NCBI RefSeq assembly: GCF_000336875.1
Contig: NZ_AOJK01000025.1
Span: 74,850-138,849, forward strand
Source: Halorubrum californiense DSM 19288
GTDB taxonomy: Archaea; Halobacteriota; Halobacteria; Halobacteriales; Haloferacaceae
Direction: 5' to 3'
Length of the DNA stretch: 64,000 nucleotides
How positions within the stretch are numbered: position 1 is the stretch's first letter; each line of letters starts with the position of its first letter. The notes under the pieces were generated by a model that saw only the letters and a program-made list of their open reading frames with translations, searched no databases and was not told the DNA's origin. Positions 34,188-43,035 of this stretch are shown here, piece after piece. A program made the position numbers and the translations under genes.

Positions 34188-34586
34188 TCAGATCGCCGTC
34201 ACCCACGCCCGGTACTCCCCGTCGAGGTCGTACACCTCGCGGAAGGCGCGCTCGACGAATCCGGCGACGCGGTTCGCGTCCGACCGCGCGGTGACGACCG
34301 CGTTCGTCCCCTCTGCCTCCTCCGGGCTCACGAGTTCGTCGATGCGGAACTCGGGGAACTCGTCGAGGAGCGCCTTCAGGCGTTCCAGCTCCTCGTCGGT
34401 ACAGTCCATGATGAGCTCCGTCCCGGCGAGCTGGATCCACGGCGGCACCTCGCCGCCCTCGGTGTCGTCGCTGTCGGGGTCGACGTCGACGGTCATCACG
34501 TCGCCGGAGCGCGCGCGGTGCGCGGCCGCGGCGTCGGCGAACAGCTTCAGCCGCTCGTCCTCGCTGGCCGCGTCGAATCGGGTCAT
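34188..34586 (-). CDS. Conserved haloarchaeal protein of unknown function
   Basis: This 132-residue protein starts MTRFDAASEDERLKLFADAA and has patches that look conserved (PWIQLAGTELIMDCTDEELERLKALLDEFPEF, DELVSPEEAEGTNAVVTARS). The ELIMDCTDEELERL segment suggests a helix-rich small domain. No family assigned. It sits between the small membrane protein and the coiled-coil gene, on the opposite strand to the former. Confidence 0.7.
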   Translation of the reverse strand: MTRFDAASEDERLKLFADAAAAHRARSGDVMTVDVDPDSDDTEGGEVPPWIQLAGTELIMDCTDEELERLKALLDEFPEFRIDELVSPEEAEGTNAVVTARSDANRVAGFVERAFREVYDLDGEYRAWVTAI

Positions 34587-34665
34587 ACCACCGCTCGGCC
34601 GCGACGGGGCTTAAAAATCCGCACTCCGCGGCGGCGAGGCCGCCAAAGACCGCGCCGGGTCGGAC

Positions 34666-35823
34666 CTACTCTCGCTCCGTTTCCGCCAGCACGTCGTCGA
34701 CCACCGAGAGCGTCTCCTCGGCCTCGGCGAGCCGCTCGGTCGCCTCGCCGCGCTCGATCAGCGCGAGGTCGTCGCCGTCGAGCGCGTGGCGCACCTCGGC
34801 GCCGCGCCGGAGCCGCTCGTACTCGTCGCTCCGGGCGAGCTCCCGGACCGAGCGCAGGGTCGCCACCGTGTCGTCGTCCGCGATCCGGCCGACGAGGGGG
34901 ACGAGTTCGTCGATTTCGTAGGCGAGCTCGTCGCCGGGCTTCGGCGGCCAGTCGAGCGTCAGCGGCTCGCCGTCGAGGCGTTCGAGGTACGTCCGGTGGA
35001 CCGCGACCGCGGTGCGGAGCGCTCCCGGGTCGTCGACGTAGTGTTCGAGCTTGGAGTTCGTGTAGTCCGCGTACTCCAACAGCGTCGCGGGCGGCTCCTC
35101 GCCGGCCGCGTGGGTCTCGACGTACTCCGCGAGGTCGGTCGGGGGCACGTCGGCGTCGACGAACGGCGTCCCGTCGGCCCGGTCGAGGAAGTCGAACACC
35201 TCGCGGGCGGACGTCGACTTGAAGAACTCCCGGAACGCCTCTCGGATCCCCTCGTCGTACGCCTCGATCGGGTCGCGGAGGCGGTCGAGGTCGGCGTCGA
35301 GGTCGGCGTCGGCCATCTCGGCGACCTCGCGCAGTTCGTCGAGCCGCGATTCCAGCCGCTTGCGGGCCTCCTTGGCCGCCTTCCGGCCGGCCCGGTAGTC
35401 GTCGACCGCGTCGTCGTACGCCTCCAACAGGTCGACGAACTCCCCCGCCGGCTCCAGCGCCTCGCGGGCGGCCGCGAAGTCCTCCTCGGAGAGCCGCCGC
35501 TTGTCGACCGCCTCGTCCGCCGCCTCGAACGCGTCCGCGGCGGGCATGTCGTCGTCGACGTCGACCGCGTCGCCGAACTCGCCCCGGAACCGGACGTACG
35601 ACTCGAAGTCGCCGGAGCCGACCGCGTCCTCCTCGAACCGGTCGAGGATGCGCTGCGCGCGGCGATACGCGTCCGCTGCCGCCTCGACGCGGTCGCGGCC
35701 GCGGTCGTCGATCCGCGACTCGATCCGGCGGAGCTCGTCATAACGCTCGCGGAGCCGCGCGGCCGCCTCCCCGGCCGCGGCCACGGGGTCGACGTCGTCG
35801 CTCGCTGCGACGGCCTCGGCCAT
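34666..35823 (-). CDS. Coiled-coil-rich haloarchaeal protein (possibly DUF7118-type)
   Basis: This 385-residue acidic protein is rich in helices with Ala/Glu/Arg heptad-like repeats (AAARLRERYDELRRIESRIDDRGR; KAAKEARKRLESRLDELREV). A central region (FFKSTSAREVFDFLDRADGTPFVDADVPP, EPPATLLEYADYTNSKLEHYV) looks conserved. Start at ATG 35823, 2 nt from the hisI stop. Because both genes are on the minus strand and abut, they are probably translated from one transcript. Function unknown; the family name is from memory and weak. Confidence 0.7.
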   Translation of the reverse strand: MAEAVAASDDVDPVAAAGEAAARLRERYDELRRIESRIDDRGRDRVEAAADAYRRAQRILDRFEEDAVGSGDFESYVRFRGEFGDAVDVDDDMPAADAFEAADEAVDKRRLSEEDFAAAREALEPAGEFVDLLEAYDDAVDDYRAGRKAAKEARKRLESRLDELREVAEMADADLDADLDRLRDPIEAYDEGIREAFREFFKSTSAREVFDFLDRADGTPFVDADVPPTDLAEYVETHAAGEEPPATLLEYADYTNSKLEHYVDDPGALRTAVAVHRTYLERLDGEPLTLDWPPKPGDELAYEIDELVPLVGRIADDDTVATLRSVRELARSDEYERLRRGAEVRHALDGDDLALIERGEATERLAEAEETLSVVDDVLAETERE

Positions 35824-35825
35824 GG

Positions 35826-36209
35826 TCAGTACACCTCGTCGGGGTCGAAGACGCGCTCGCCGACGTGCTCGCCGTCGATCGTCCGGTGGAAGCACGAGCG
35901 GTGGCCGGTGTGGCAGGCGCCGCCCGCCTGGTCGACGAGGTACAGGAGGGTGTCTGCGTCGCAGTCGACCCGGACCTCGCGGACCGACTGGGTGTGCCCC
36001 GAGGTGGCCCCCTTGTGCCACAGCTCCTCGCGGGACCGGGAGTAGTAGTGGGCCTCGCCGGTCTCGCGGGTGCGCGAGAGCGCCTCGGGCGAGACGTACG
36101 CGAGCATCAACACCTCGCCGGAGTCGGCGTCTTGGGCGACGGCCGGCACCAGCCCGTCGTCGCCGAAGTCGACGTCGATCGGCTCGGCCTCCGCGTCGGC
36201 GTCACTCAT
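35826..36209 (-). CDS. hisI: Phosphoribosyl-AMP cyclohydrolase
   Basis: HisI opens the ring of phosphoribosyl-AMP in the third step of histidine synthesis. The 127-residue protein has all landmarks: [45 protein letters not shown], and the metal-binding [31 protein letters not shown] with Asp and Cys ligands. Start at ATG 36209 ([11 protein letters not shown]). It lies upstream of the coiled-coil gene with 2 nt spacing. No other his genes are adjacent. Confidence 0.96.
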   Translation of the reverse strand: MSDADAEAEPIDVDFGDDGLVPAVAQDADSGEVLMLAYVSPEALSRTRETGEAHYYSRSREELWHKGATSGHTQSVREVRVDCDADTLLYLVDQAGGACHTGHRSCFHRTIDGEHVGERVFDPDEVY

Positions 36210-36283
36210 GGCTGTCCGGAGGCGTGGCGCTCGAATAGTCCTTGTGCCTGCGGTCACCGCGCGGGAGCGTCGACGGCGAGCCG

Positions 36284-36736
36284 CTACGGGACGCGTCGCA
36301 ACAGGATCCCGTCGCCGTCGGCGTACGCGTCCGGCCGCCGCTCGACGACCTCGAAGCCGAGCGACTCGTACAGCGAGAGCGCCGCGTCGTTGTCCGGGTG
36401 CGCCTGGAGCGTCACCGGCCCGTCGGCGTCCGCGATCGCGGCGCGGAGGAGCCCGCTCGCGCGCCCCTCGCGCCGGAAACCGGGCGCGACGACCAGTTCG
36501 GCGAGGTGAACGCCCGGCCGGTTCGGCGCGTCCACCGGGAGCAGGTAGCCGACGACGCGGCCGTCGGCGACGCTCACGCGGGCGGCGCCCACCGCGAGCC
36601 CGTACTCCAACAGGTCCGGACTCGGCTGCCGGAGGTGCGACTGGAGGTCGCGGATCCGGTCGGCGTCGGCGGGGCGCCCGGGGCGGACTCGGGAGCCGGA
36701 ACCGTCCCCGGTGTCGGGGTGGTCTTCGCCCGGCAC
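36284..36736 (-). CDS. GNAT family N-acetyltransferase
   Basis: This 150-residue GCN5-type acetyltransferase shows [19 protein letters not shown] at the N-terminus, [34 protein letters not shown] (the acetyl-CoA binding motif A with R-x-x-G-x-A/G) and [17 protein letters not shown]. The GTG start at 36736 immediately follows the DUF92 stop (TGAGTG), so the two are translationally linked. It fits an archaeal RimI-like or small-molecule acetyltransferase; substrate unknown. Confidence 0.88.
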   Translation of the reverse strand: MPGEDHPDTGDGSGSRVRPGRPADADRIRDLQSHLRQPSPDLLEYGLAVGAARVSVADGRVVGYLLPVDAPNRPGVHLAELVVAPGFRREGRASGLLRAAIADADGPVTLQAHPDNDAALSLYESLGFEVVERRPDAYADGDGILLRRVP

Positions 36737-38071
36737 TCACACCACCGCCCAGAGGGCGACGGCGACGACCCCGCCGCCCAGCGTCGCGAGGAAATTCACG
36801 GTCTGGTTGCCGATCCGGTCTCCCTCGATCAGGGCGCCGAGGAGGCTGTCGACGGTCATCCCGGCGACGCCCGCGGCGACGACCGCGCCGCCCGCCGCGA
36901 CGCCGCCCGGGACGACCGGGTCGAGGAGGGGTGTCCCGCCCGCGGCGAGGGCGCCGACGAGCAGGGCGCCGGAGAGGCCGGCGAGTTCGCCCTGCCAAGT
37001 GATCGCGCCGTCGGTGCCCGGTTCGACGCGGCGGAGCGTCGTCACCAGCCGCGGGCCGTCGAAGAGGCCGCCGATCTCGGAGGAGAGCGTGTCTGCCATC
37101 GCGGTCGCCGTCGCGCCCGCGAACGCGAAGCCGAAGGGCGCGGCCGGGACGGCGAGGTGCGGCGCGGTCGCGTAGCCGACCACCGCCGCGAGCGCGACCG
37201 CGGAGTTCGCCAGCACGTTGCCGGTGCCGCGGGCCCCCTCGTTCTCTTGGGCGACCCCCCGGGCCGCCTTCTCGTCGAACCGGTACTTCGAGGCGAGGCC
37301 GCCGATCGCGTAGAAGGACATCAGCGTGAGGAACCAGCCGACGCCGCCGAGGACCACCGCGAGCAGCGCCGAGACGACGCCGGTGAGCATCCCGGCGACC
37401 GAGGCGGTGCCGATGGCGAAGGAGACGTAGCCGAGCGCGCCGGTCACCGCGAGGCCGACGACGATGAGCGGGGCGTCGACGGTCGGATTCAGGACGAGGA
37501 ACCCCCACGTCACGAACGCGACGAGAATCGTCGTGATGTGCGCGTCCCGAGAGAACACCAGCGAACGGACGAGCGCGGCCGTCAGCGCGGCCGCCGCGGC
37601 GAGGAAGACGAGGACGGGGACCGTCTCCGCGTCGACGGGGGCGCCGGTCTGGAGCCGCACCGCGATCTGTCCGGCGAGGGCGGCGGCCGTTCCGGCGACG
37701 ACGTAACCCGCGACGAGCGGGAACTCGTCGGTCGTCCGCCGGGAGACGAGCGTTCGACCGAGGCGGCCGACGCCGACCGCGAGCGTCGCGGCCGCGAACG
37801 CCTCGTACGGGAGCGGCGCGCGTGGCAGCGAGGCGAACAGCGCGAGGCCCGCGCCGGCGAGCGCGAAGGAGACGAGCCCGTAGAGGCGCTCCGCCTCGCG
37901 GTCGCCGGGTAACGCGAGCGTCTCGAACCACTCCCCGTCGCGGACGCCGAAGAAGGCCGCGCCGGCGACGGCGAAGAAGGGGACGGCGGCGGCGGTGTCG
38001 AGCGACGGCGCGAGGACCGCGAGCGCGGCCACCGCGGCGAAGACGCTCGCGCGTCGGAGCCTCCGTATCAC
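36737..38071 (-). CDS. DUF92 family integral membrane protein
   Basis: This 444-residue protein has about 12 hydrophobic segments and the DUF92 (TIGR00297/TMEM19) signature in its C-terminal half: [62 protein letters not shown] and [31 protein letters not shown]. The N-terminal half is a membrane extension seen in haloarchaea. In other organisms relatives are linked to phytyl-phosphate or lipid kinase activity, which is not certain here. It precedes the GNAT gene. Confidence 0.92.
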   Translation of the reverse strand: MIRRLRRASVFAAVAALAVLAPSLDTAAAVPFFAVAGAAFFGVRDGEWFETLALPGDREAERLYGLVSFALAGAGLALFASLPRAPLPYEAFAAATLAVGVGRLGRTLVSRRTTDEFPLVAGYVVAGTAAALAGQIAVRLQTGAPVDAETVPVLVFLAAAAALTAALVRSLVFSRDAHITTILVAFVTWGFLVLNPTVDAPLIVVGLAVTGALGYVSFAIGTASVAGMLTGVVSALLAVVLGGVGWFLTLMSFYAIGGLASKYRFDEKAARGVAQENEGARGTGNVLANSAVALAAVVGYATAPHLAVPAAPFGFAFAGATATAMADTLSSEIGGLFDGPRLVTTLRRVEPGTDGAITWQGELAGLSGALLVGALAAGGTPLLDPVVPGGVAAGGAVVAAGVAGMTVDSLLGALIEGDRIGNQTVNFLATLGGGVVAVALWAVV

Positions 38072-38157
38072 GCCTTCGGCTACCCCCGACGACCACTTAA
38101 CGGTCCCGACAGCCGTCGGGCGGTCGATCGCGGACCGGAGCGGCCGCGACGCCGCCC

Positions 38158-38271
38158 TCAGTACCGGTACTCGTTGAACTGGACCGCGTGTCCCTCCAGC
38201 ACGCGGACGGACTCCTCCGGATCCTCTTCGTCGTCCCCGCTCCGGCTTTCGTGTGAGTCAACCACTCTCAT
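38158..38271 (-). CDS. Small acidic protein with its own promoter
   Basis: A 37-residue reading from ATG 38271 (MRVVDSHESRSGDDEEDPEE...) ending VQFNEYRY. A TATA-like element (TTATATTC, about 38294-38301) lies about 27 nt upstream, the leaderless spacing, which supports a real transcript. Too short for family assignment. Confidence 0.5.
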   Translation of the reverse strand: MRVVDSHESRSGDDEEDPEESVRVLEGHAVQFNEYRY

Positions 38272-38346
38272 GTGCGAGCGGTACGCTCGCTGGAATATAA
38301 CTGTTTCCCACACGATGAACGTTATTGGCGGCCCTTTGTGCGGCCC

Positions 38347-39126
38347 TCAGCCGACGACGCGGTCGATCTCGCCGAGGTGGTCGATCACGTGATCCGGGTC
38401 GATCGCGGACGCGGCGAGGTCGTCGTCGTCGGTGACGCCGGACCGGACGAGGACCGTCGTCATCCCGGCGCGCTCGCCCAGTGCGATGTCCGTGTCGAGC
38501 CGGTCGCCGATCACCAGACACTCCTCGGCGGGGTAGGGGAGCCGCTCGCGCACCATCTCGATAGCGGTGTCCGAGGGCTTGCCGAGGACCGCGTCGGGGT
38601 CGCGCTCGGCGACGCCCGCTATCGCGTTGATCACCGCTCCCGACCCGGGCATGTCGCGCTCGGGGGCCGGGATAACCACGTCGGGGTCGGTGCCGATGAA
38701 CGGGATGTCGCGCTCCAGGGCCCACAGCGCGGTACAGAGGTCGTCGTAGTCGAACCCGCGGTCGATGGAGGCGACCAGGGCGTCGGCGGCGTCGACGTCG
38801 TCGGTCGTCGAGAGGCCGGCGTCCGCGAACTGGTCGAGCAGCCCCGGGGCGCCGATACAGAGCAGGTCGTCGTCCGCGTGGTGTTCCCGGAGGTACCGCA
38901 TCGTCACGCTGCCGGCGGTGAAGACGCGGTCGGCGTCGATATCGTACCCCGCCGCGCCGAGGCGGTCGACGTACGCCGGCGGCGCCTTCGTCGGGTTGTT
39001 CGAAACGAACAGGGGCTCGATCCCGGCCTCGCCGAGCCGCTGGTACCCCGCCGGGGCACCCGGAATCGGATCGTCGCCGCGCACGACCGTGCCGTCGACG
39101 TCGATGACGGCGCCGCTGTATGCCAT
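38347..39126 (-). CDS. HAD-IIA family phosphatase (NagD-like)
   Basis: This 259-residue haloacid dehalogenase-type hydrolase has motif I as VIDVDGTVVRGDDPIPGA (DxDGT), motif II at FVSNNPTKAP, a C2 cap (YDDLCTALWALERDIPFIGTDPD), the Lys motif VLGKPSDTAIEM and motif IV CLVIGDRLDTDIALGERAGM. This is the NagD/4-nitrophenylphosphatase arrangement. Likely phosphosugar or nucleotide phosphatase; substrate unknown. Start ATG 39126. Monocistronic. Confidence 0.92.
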   Translation of the reverse strand: MAYSGAVIDVDGTVVRGDDPIPGAPAGYQRLGEAGIEPLFVSNNPTKAPPAYVDRLGAAGYDIDADRVFTAGSVTMRYLREHHADDDLLCIGAPGLLDQFADAGLSTTDDVDAADALVASIDRGFDYDDLCTALWALERDIPFIGTDPDVVIPAPERDMPGSGAVINAIAGVAERDPDAVLGKPSDTAIEMVRERLPYPAEECLVIGDRLDTDIALGERAGMTTVLVRSGVTDDDDLAASAIDPDHVIDHLGEIDRVVG

Positions 39127-39150
39127 ACTCCGAGTGGGGGCGCCACAACC

Positions 39151-39207
39151 GTAGGGGTTGTGCCCGGGGCGTAGGGGTTGCGCCGGGGTGGAGGGGTTGT
39201 GCCCGGA
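39151..39207. repeat. Three imperfect ~20-bp GTAGGGGTTG units
   Basis: Three tandem near-copies (starting about 39151, 39171 and 39190) share the core AGGGGTTGTGCCCGG with small changes. They lie upstream of the HAD start codon and about 130 nt ahead of the next gene. Confidence 0.75.
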
Positions 39208-39331
39208 CCCACGGCGGAGCGCCGCCGCCAGCCACCTCGACTACGATCGTCGCCGGCCACACCAATCACGAACCCGATACCAGTCCCACCTTCGGGATAA
39301 CGGAAGCATAAAGCGGCAGCGTTCCGTACCG

Positions 39332-40114
39332 ATGTTCACTGTGACGACGACCCAGGTGACCCTCGTCCAGATCGACAACTACGGGCCGTGGACGACGACG
39401 CCGGAGCCGCGCCGGGAGATGGACCTCCAGACGCTCCAGTCGCGGCTGTTCGCCGACGTCGCCCAGTTCCTCGGGCACCGCGACGCCTACGTCTTCTTCA
39501 CTCGGTTCGACAACATGATCGCGGTGACCAACGGCGTCGACGGCGCCGCCCACGCGACCCTTCAGGAGTCGATCGGCAACCGCTACCCGGTCAGCGTCAG
39601 CCTCGGCACCGCCGTCGCCGAGCGCCCCGTCGACGCGCTCGAGGCGGCGAACCGGCGGCTCCAGACCGAGGGCAGCGCGCAGGACGAGAACCGGACCGAG
39701 GTGCTCGCCGGCGAGTACCTCTCGGAGACGGAGCGGTCGGACCTTCAGGTCGCCCACTTCGACGTGGTCAACGCGACCGGCAAGTACACCGACCGACTCA
39801 ACGAGTTCGACACGTTCATCAACATCGAACGGGCGTACGGCTCGCTGATGCGCCACCTCCGCGAGGCGCACGGCGCCCTCTCCTTCTTCGTCGGCGGCGA
39901 CAACATCATCGCCGTCTGTCCCAACCTCCCCGAATCCGCATTCGCGTCGGCGGTCGCGCACGTCGAAGACAACGTCGACATCGAGCTTCAGGTCGGCGTC
40001 GGTCGCGGCGCCTCCGCCCACGAGGCCGGCTTCGCGGCCAAACACGCGCTCGAAGACTGCCGACACGACGGGACGAGCGTCGAGCTGTTCGGCGCACCTG
40101 CGGTCAGCGACTAG
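39332..40114 (+). CDS. gch3: GTP cyclohydrolase IIa (archaeal, ArfA-type)
   Basis: GTP cyclohydrolase IIa/III makes FAPy from GTP, first step of archaeal riboflavin/F420 pathway. The 260-residue protein begins FTVTTTQVTLVQIDNYGPWT and has LQSRLFADVAQFLGHRDAYVF, TRFDNMIAVTNGVD, HFDVVNATGKYTD, and SFFVGGDNIIAVCPNL, the two-domain cyclase-like pattern with Asp metal ligands. The start is ATG 39332; a further in-frame extension into the repeat region is rejected. Length and motifs agree with the family. Confidence 0.95.
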   Translation: MFTVTTTQVTLVQIDNYGPWTTTPEPRREMDLQTLQSRLFADVAQFLGHRDAYVFFTRFDNMIAVTNGVDGAAHATLQESIGNRYPVSVSLGTAVAERPVDALEAANRRLQTEGSAQDENRTEVLAGEYLSETERSDLQVAHFDVVNATGKYTDRLNEFDTFINIERAYGSLMRHLREAHGALSFFVGGDNIIAVCPNLPESAFASAVAHVEDNVDIELQVGVGRGASAHEAGFAAKHALEDCRHDGTSVELFGAPAVSD

Positions 40115-40221
40115 CGAGTCTGTCCGCGCAGTCGGTCGGTTCGGGTGGCGTCGATGTCGAATTCAAATCTGATAATTTCGGTGCGAGGTTTTTATACACC
40201 CGGCAGGAACCCTCGGTTAGC

Positions 40222-40461
40222 ATGTCAGAGGAAATAGTGTTCGTCTGTACGGCGGACGGCTGTGACGAGGGACCGTGGGAAGGTTCACACGACGCGATGG
40301 CGCACTGCTCCGAGCATCCGGACCACGGCTACACCGGGATGCCGCGGTCGGAAATTGACCCGACCCGCGAGGTCATCCCCGCGACCGCGACCCGGAAACG
40401 CGACAACCGCAACCTCCAGCATAAGGGGCACCCGAAGGGTGCGTACGCGCAGGACGACTGA
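40222..40461 (+). CDS. Small Cys/His-containing protein of unknown function
   Basis: This 79-residue protein (MSEEIVFVCTADGCDEGPW) has two Cys near the N-terminus, CSEHPDHGYTGMPRSEIDP in the middle and a basic C-terminus (ATRKRDNRNLQHKGHPKG). It may coordinate zinc. A TTTTTATA box at about 40189-40197 lies about 27 nt upstream of the ATG, supporting leaderless transcription. Function unknown. Confidence 0.75.
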   Translation: MSEEIVFVCTADGCDEGPWEGSHDAMAHCSEHPDHGYTGMPRSEIDPTREVIPATATRKRDNRNLQHKGHPKGAYAQDD

Positions 40462-40559
40462 CGAGCCTCGCCGGGCGAGCCGCGACTCCGGCGTCCGTCT
40501 CAGGCGCTGGGATCGGCTCCCCGTCCTCGTCGTGCGGCGCGGCGAAGAACATTCCTCCT

Positions 40560-40735
40560 GAACAGGCCAGTCTTTCCTCCGATCGCTCCCCCTTTCATTC
40601 TCTCCCCGTTCCTTCCCCGCTCCGTTCCGTTTCCCCTCCGCTCCTTTTGTGCTCTGTTTGCCTCCCCGCTCTGTTCCCTCCCTGTTCCCTTTTCAGTTCG
40701 ATCCGACGCTGTTTATTAGCGGCCGGGCCCACGGT
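40560..40735 (+). other. Pyrimidine-rich intergenic tract
   Basis: About 150 bases are nearly all C and T on the plus strand (TTTCCTCC, TTCCTTCCCCGC and similar blocks) before the menB promoter. No gene is visible. Such strand-biased tracts can act as terminators (poly-T runs) or adopt unusual DNA structure. Confidence 0.6.
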
Positions 40736-40740
40736 CCTCC

Positions 40741-41652
40741 ATGGTCTCGGAGATTTTCGATCCCGACGCGTGGGAGCCCGTCACCGACGAGTTCGACGAC
40801 ATCACCTACCACCGCGCCGTCGACGTCCCCGCGGTCCGGATCGCCTTCGACCGCCCCGCGGTCCGCAACGCCTTCCGGCCCGGCACGGTCGACGAGCTGT
40901 ACGCCGCGCTCGACCACGCGCGCAAGCAGGCCGACGTGGGCTGCGTCCTCCTCACCGGGAACGGTCCCTCGGAGAAGGACGGCGGCTGGGCGTTCTGCTC
41001 CGGCGGCGACCAGTCGGTGCGGGGCGGCTCCGGCTACGAGTACCGCGACGACGACGAGGCGGGCGACGACGACGACGACCTCGTCCGCTCGGCGCGCGCC
41101 GGGCGGCTCCACATCCTCGAAGTCCAGCGACTGATCCGGTTCATGCCGAAGCCGGTCGTCGCGGTCGTCCCCGGCTGGGCGGTCGGCGGCGGCCACTCGC
41201 TCCACGTCGTCTGCGACATGACGCTCGCCAGCGAGGAATACGGGAAGTTCCTCCAGACGGACCCCGACGTGGGCTCGTTCGACGGCGGGTTCGGCTCCGC
41301 CTACCTCGCGAAACAGATCGGCCAGAAGAAGGCCCGCGAGGTGTTCTTCCGCGGGAAGACCTACTCGGCCGAGGAGGCCGCGGACATGGGGATGGTCAAC
41401 GAGGTCGTCGAACACGAGGAGCTAGAGGACGTGGCGCTGGCGTGGGCCGACGAGATGACGCGGAAGTCGCCGACCGCGATGCGGATGCTGAAGTACGCGT
41501 TCAACATGGCCGACGACGGAATGGTCGGCCAGCAGGTGTTCGCTGGCGAGGCGACGCGGCTCGCGTACATGACGGAGGAGGCCCAGGAGGGCCGCGACGC
41601 GTTCTTGGAGGGACGCGAGCCGCAGTTCCGCGACTACCCGTGGCACTACTGA
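40741..41652 (+). CDS. menB: 1,4-dihydroxy-2-naphthoyl-CoA synthase
   Basis: MenB cyclises o-succinylbenzoyl-CoA in menaquinone synthesis. This crotonase-fold protein of 303 residues has VRIAFDRPAVRNAFRPGTVDELYAAL, WAFCSGGDQSVRGGSGY (CoA/oxyanion region), KPVVAVVPGWAVGGGHSLHV, TDPDVGSFDGGFGSAYLAKQ and AREVFFRGKTYSAEEAADMGMVN, all typical of MenB rather than generic enoyl-CoA hydratases. An Asp-rich insert (EYRDDDEAGDDDDDL) is a halophilic feature. Start at ATG 40741. Confidence 0.95.
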   Translation: MVSEIFDPDAWEPVTDEFDDITYHRAVDVPAVRIAFDRPAVRNAFRPGTVDELYAALDHARKQADVGCVLLTGNGPSEKDGGWAFCSGGDQSVRGGSGYEYRDDDEAGDDDDDLVRSARAGRLHILEVQRLIRFMPKPVVAVVPGWAVGGGHSLHVVCDMTLASEEYGKFLQTDPDVGSFDGGFGSAYLAKQIGQKKAREVFFRGKTYSAEEAADMGMVNEVVEHEELEDVALAWADEMTRKSPTAMRMLKYAFNMADDGMVGQQVFAGEATRLAYMTEEAQEGRDAFLEGREPQFRDYPWHY

Positions 41653-41695
41653 GCGGCGGAGACACCTACAAGTGCGCCGGCGCGGTACCCGGCGT

Positions 41696-42139
41696 ATGCT
41701 CGTCGAGGAGGTGATGACGACGGACCTCGTGACCTGCGACGTCGACGCCACGGTCCGCGACGCCACCGAGCGGATGCTCCGCAACCGGGTCGGCAGCGTC
41801 GTCGTCACCGACGACGGGACGCCGGCCGGGATCCTCACGGAGAGCGACGTGCTCCGCGCCGGCTACGCCACCGACGACCCGCTGTCGACGATTCCGGTCC
41901 GGAAGGCGGCCAGCGCCCCGCTCGTCACGGTCCGCCCGAGCGCGACGCTCCGGACGGCGACGAAGCGGATGCGGTCGGAGGGCGTGAAGAAGCTCGTCGC
42001 CGTCGACGGGATGACCCCGGAGGGGATCGTCACCACGCAGGACATCGTCGACAACTACGCGGGGATCCGCAAGGAGGTCCGCGACCTCGCGACGGACGCC
42101 ACGGGGTGGTCGGAGCGCTCCGACCGGCTCCGCGACTGA
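41696..42139 (+). CDS. CBS-domain pair protein
   Basis: This 147-residue protein consists of two CBS domains: VEEVMTTDLVTCDVDATVRDATERMLRNR, VGSVVVTDDGTPAGILTESDVL, then PVRKAASAPLVTVRPSATLR and EGVKKLVAVDGMTPEGIVTTQDIVDNY. Such stand-alone pairs bind adenosine ligands and regulate partners. No partner is evident; it follows menB by 43 nt. Start ATG 41696. Confidence 0.93.
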   Translation: MLVEEVMTTDLVTCDVDATVRDATERMLRNRVGSVVVTDDGTPAGILTESDVLRAGYATDDPLSTIPVRKAASAPLVTVRPSATLRTATKRMRSEGVKKLVAVDGMTPEGIVTTQDIVDNYAGIRKEVRDLATDATGWSERSDRLRD

Positions 42140-42205
42140 GCGGCCTCCACTCGGTCCCGCCCGCCCGATGCGCTCCGTTATGTACGCGAGCGTCGTAGGA
42201 GGGAT

Positions 42206-42715
42206 ATGAGCCGGTGGCGTCGAGTCGAGCGCCACGTGCCGGCACACGCGACGGGCGCTGGGCTCCTCGCCGGCGCCTCTGCGCTCGTCGCGGCGCTCTG
42301 TTACCTCGCCGCCCTCTGGATCCTTCGTCCGACCCGAAGGGTTCCGTTCAGCACCGACCTGTACCTGCTCGGGTACACCGGGTTCGTCTTCTACGCGACC
42401 CTCGCCGCTCCGATCGCGGGGTTCGCGATCGGGAGGGTGCTGTGGCGACGGCGACTGTCGGCCGCGTCCACGCCCCGACGGGGTGCTATCGCGGGTGCCG
42501 TGACGGCCCTCGGAACCGTCCTCGCGGTTCCGGTCCCGTTCGGACTGCTGTTCGCCGTTCGAGAGCTCGCGGGGGCGACCCCCGCGGTCTTCCGCGATCC
42601 GGTCACGGCGTTCGCGGTCCTCGCTCGGGGTGGCCTCGTCTACTGGAGCCTTCCCGTCGGTGCGGTCCTCGTGCCGCTCTGCGCTCTCGCGGGGTGGCTG
42701 TACCAGCGCCGTTGA
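42206..42715 (+). CDS. Four-helix membrane protein of unknown function
   Basis: This 169-residue protein has four hydrophobic segments (about residues 15-38, 50-75, 90-115 and 135-165), a basic N-terminus (MSRWRRVERHV) and a basic end (WLYQRR). No family recognised. It sits between the CBS gene and the tRNA-Leu locus. The start is ATG 42206. Confidence 0.7.
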   Translation: MSRWRRVERHVPAHATGAGLLAGASALVAALCYLAALWILRPTRRVPFSTDLYLLGYTGFVFYATLAAPIAGFAIGRVLWRRRLSAASTPRRGAIAGAVTALGTVLAVPVPFGLLFAVRELAGATPAVFRDPVTAFAVLARGGLVYWSLPVGAVLVPLCALAGWLYQRR

Positions 42716-42790
42716 CCGTCCTCCCCGTGCTGACGGCGACAATCCATTCTAGGCTCACCCTACTGCTCGCGAAGTGCTCGCCGCAGGAGT

Positions 42791-42861
42791 GCGGGGGAAG
42801 GGATTCGAACCTCACTCACTCCGCTCGCTGCGCTCGCTTCGTTCCCTGTTTCGAATCCCTT
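42791..42861. repeat. tRNA-Leu 3'-end-derived palindromic repeat, unit A
   Basis: GCGGGGGAAGGGATTCGAAC (42791-42810) equals the acceptor plus T-arm end of the tRNA-Leu at 43036. Its part AAGGGATTCGAA is followed by the inverse TTCGAATCCCTT at 42850-42861. A 49-nt stretch ending in this sequence recurs at unit B. Confidence 0.8.
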
Positions 42862-42904
42862 CTATGCTGATTGCTGCTGCTCGCGAAGTGCTCGCCGCAG
42901 GAGT

Positions 42905-42992
42905 GCGGGGGAAGGGATTCGAACCACAGTCGCTCCCGTTCGCTCGCCGCGTCGCGGCTCGCTCACCTCCCGCTCCTTGGTTCGAATCCCTT
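42905..42992. repeat. tRNA-Leu 3'-end-derived palindromic repeat, unit B
   Basis: A second copy of the tRNA 3'-end sequence (42905-42924), with inverse TTCGAATCCCTT at 42981-42992. The preceding TGCTCGCGAAGTGCTCGCCG block is shared with unit A, so the units are direct repeats of each other. Confidence 0.8.
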
Positions 42993-43035
42993 CTGTTCCG
43001 AGCGCTGTCGCTCACGGTGTGTTCGCGACAGCGAT

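Noticed and set aside
30622-34614. Very long open frame on the plus strand antisense to dna2
   Set aside because: It is the typical reverse-frame shadow of GC-rich coding DNA: no domain, Arg/Val/Asp-rich content, and the opposite strand encodes a clear Dna2.
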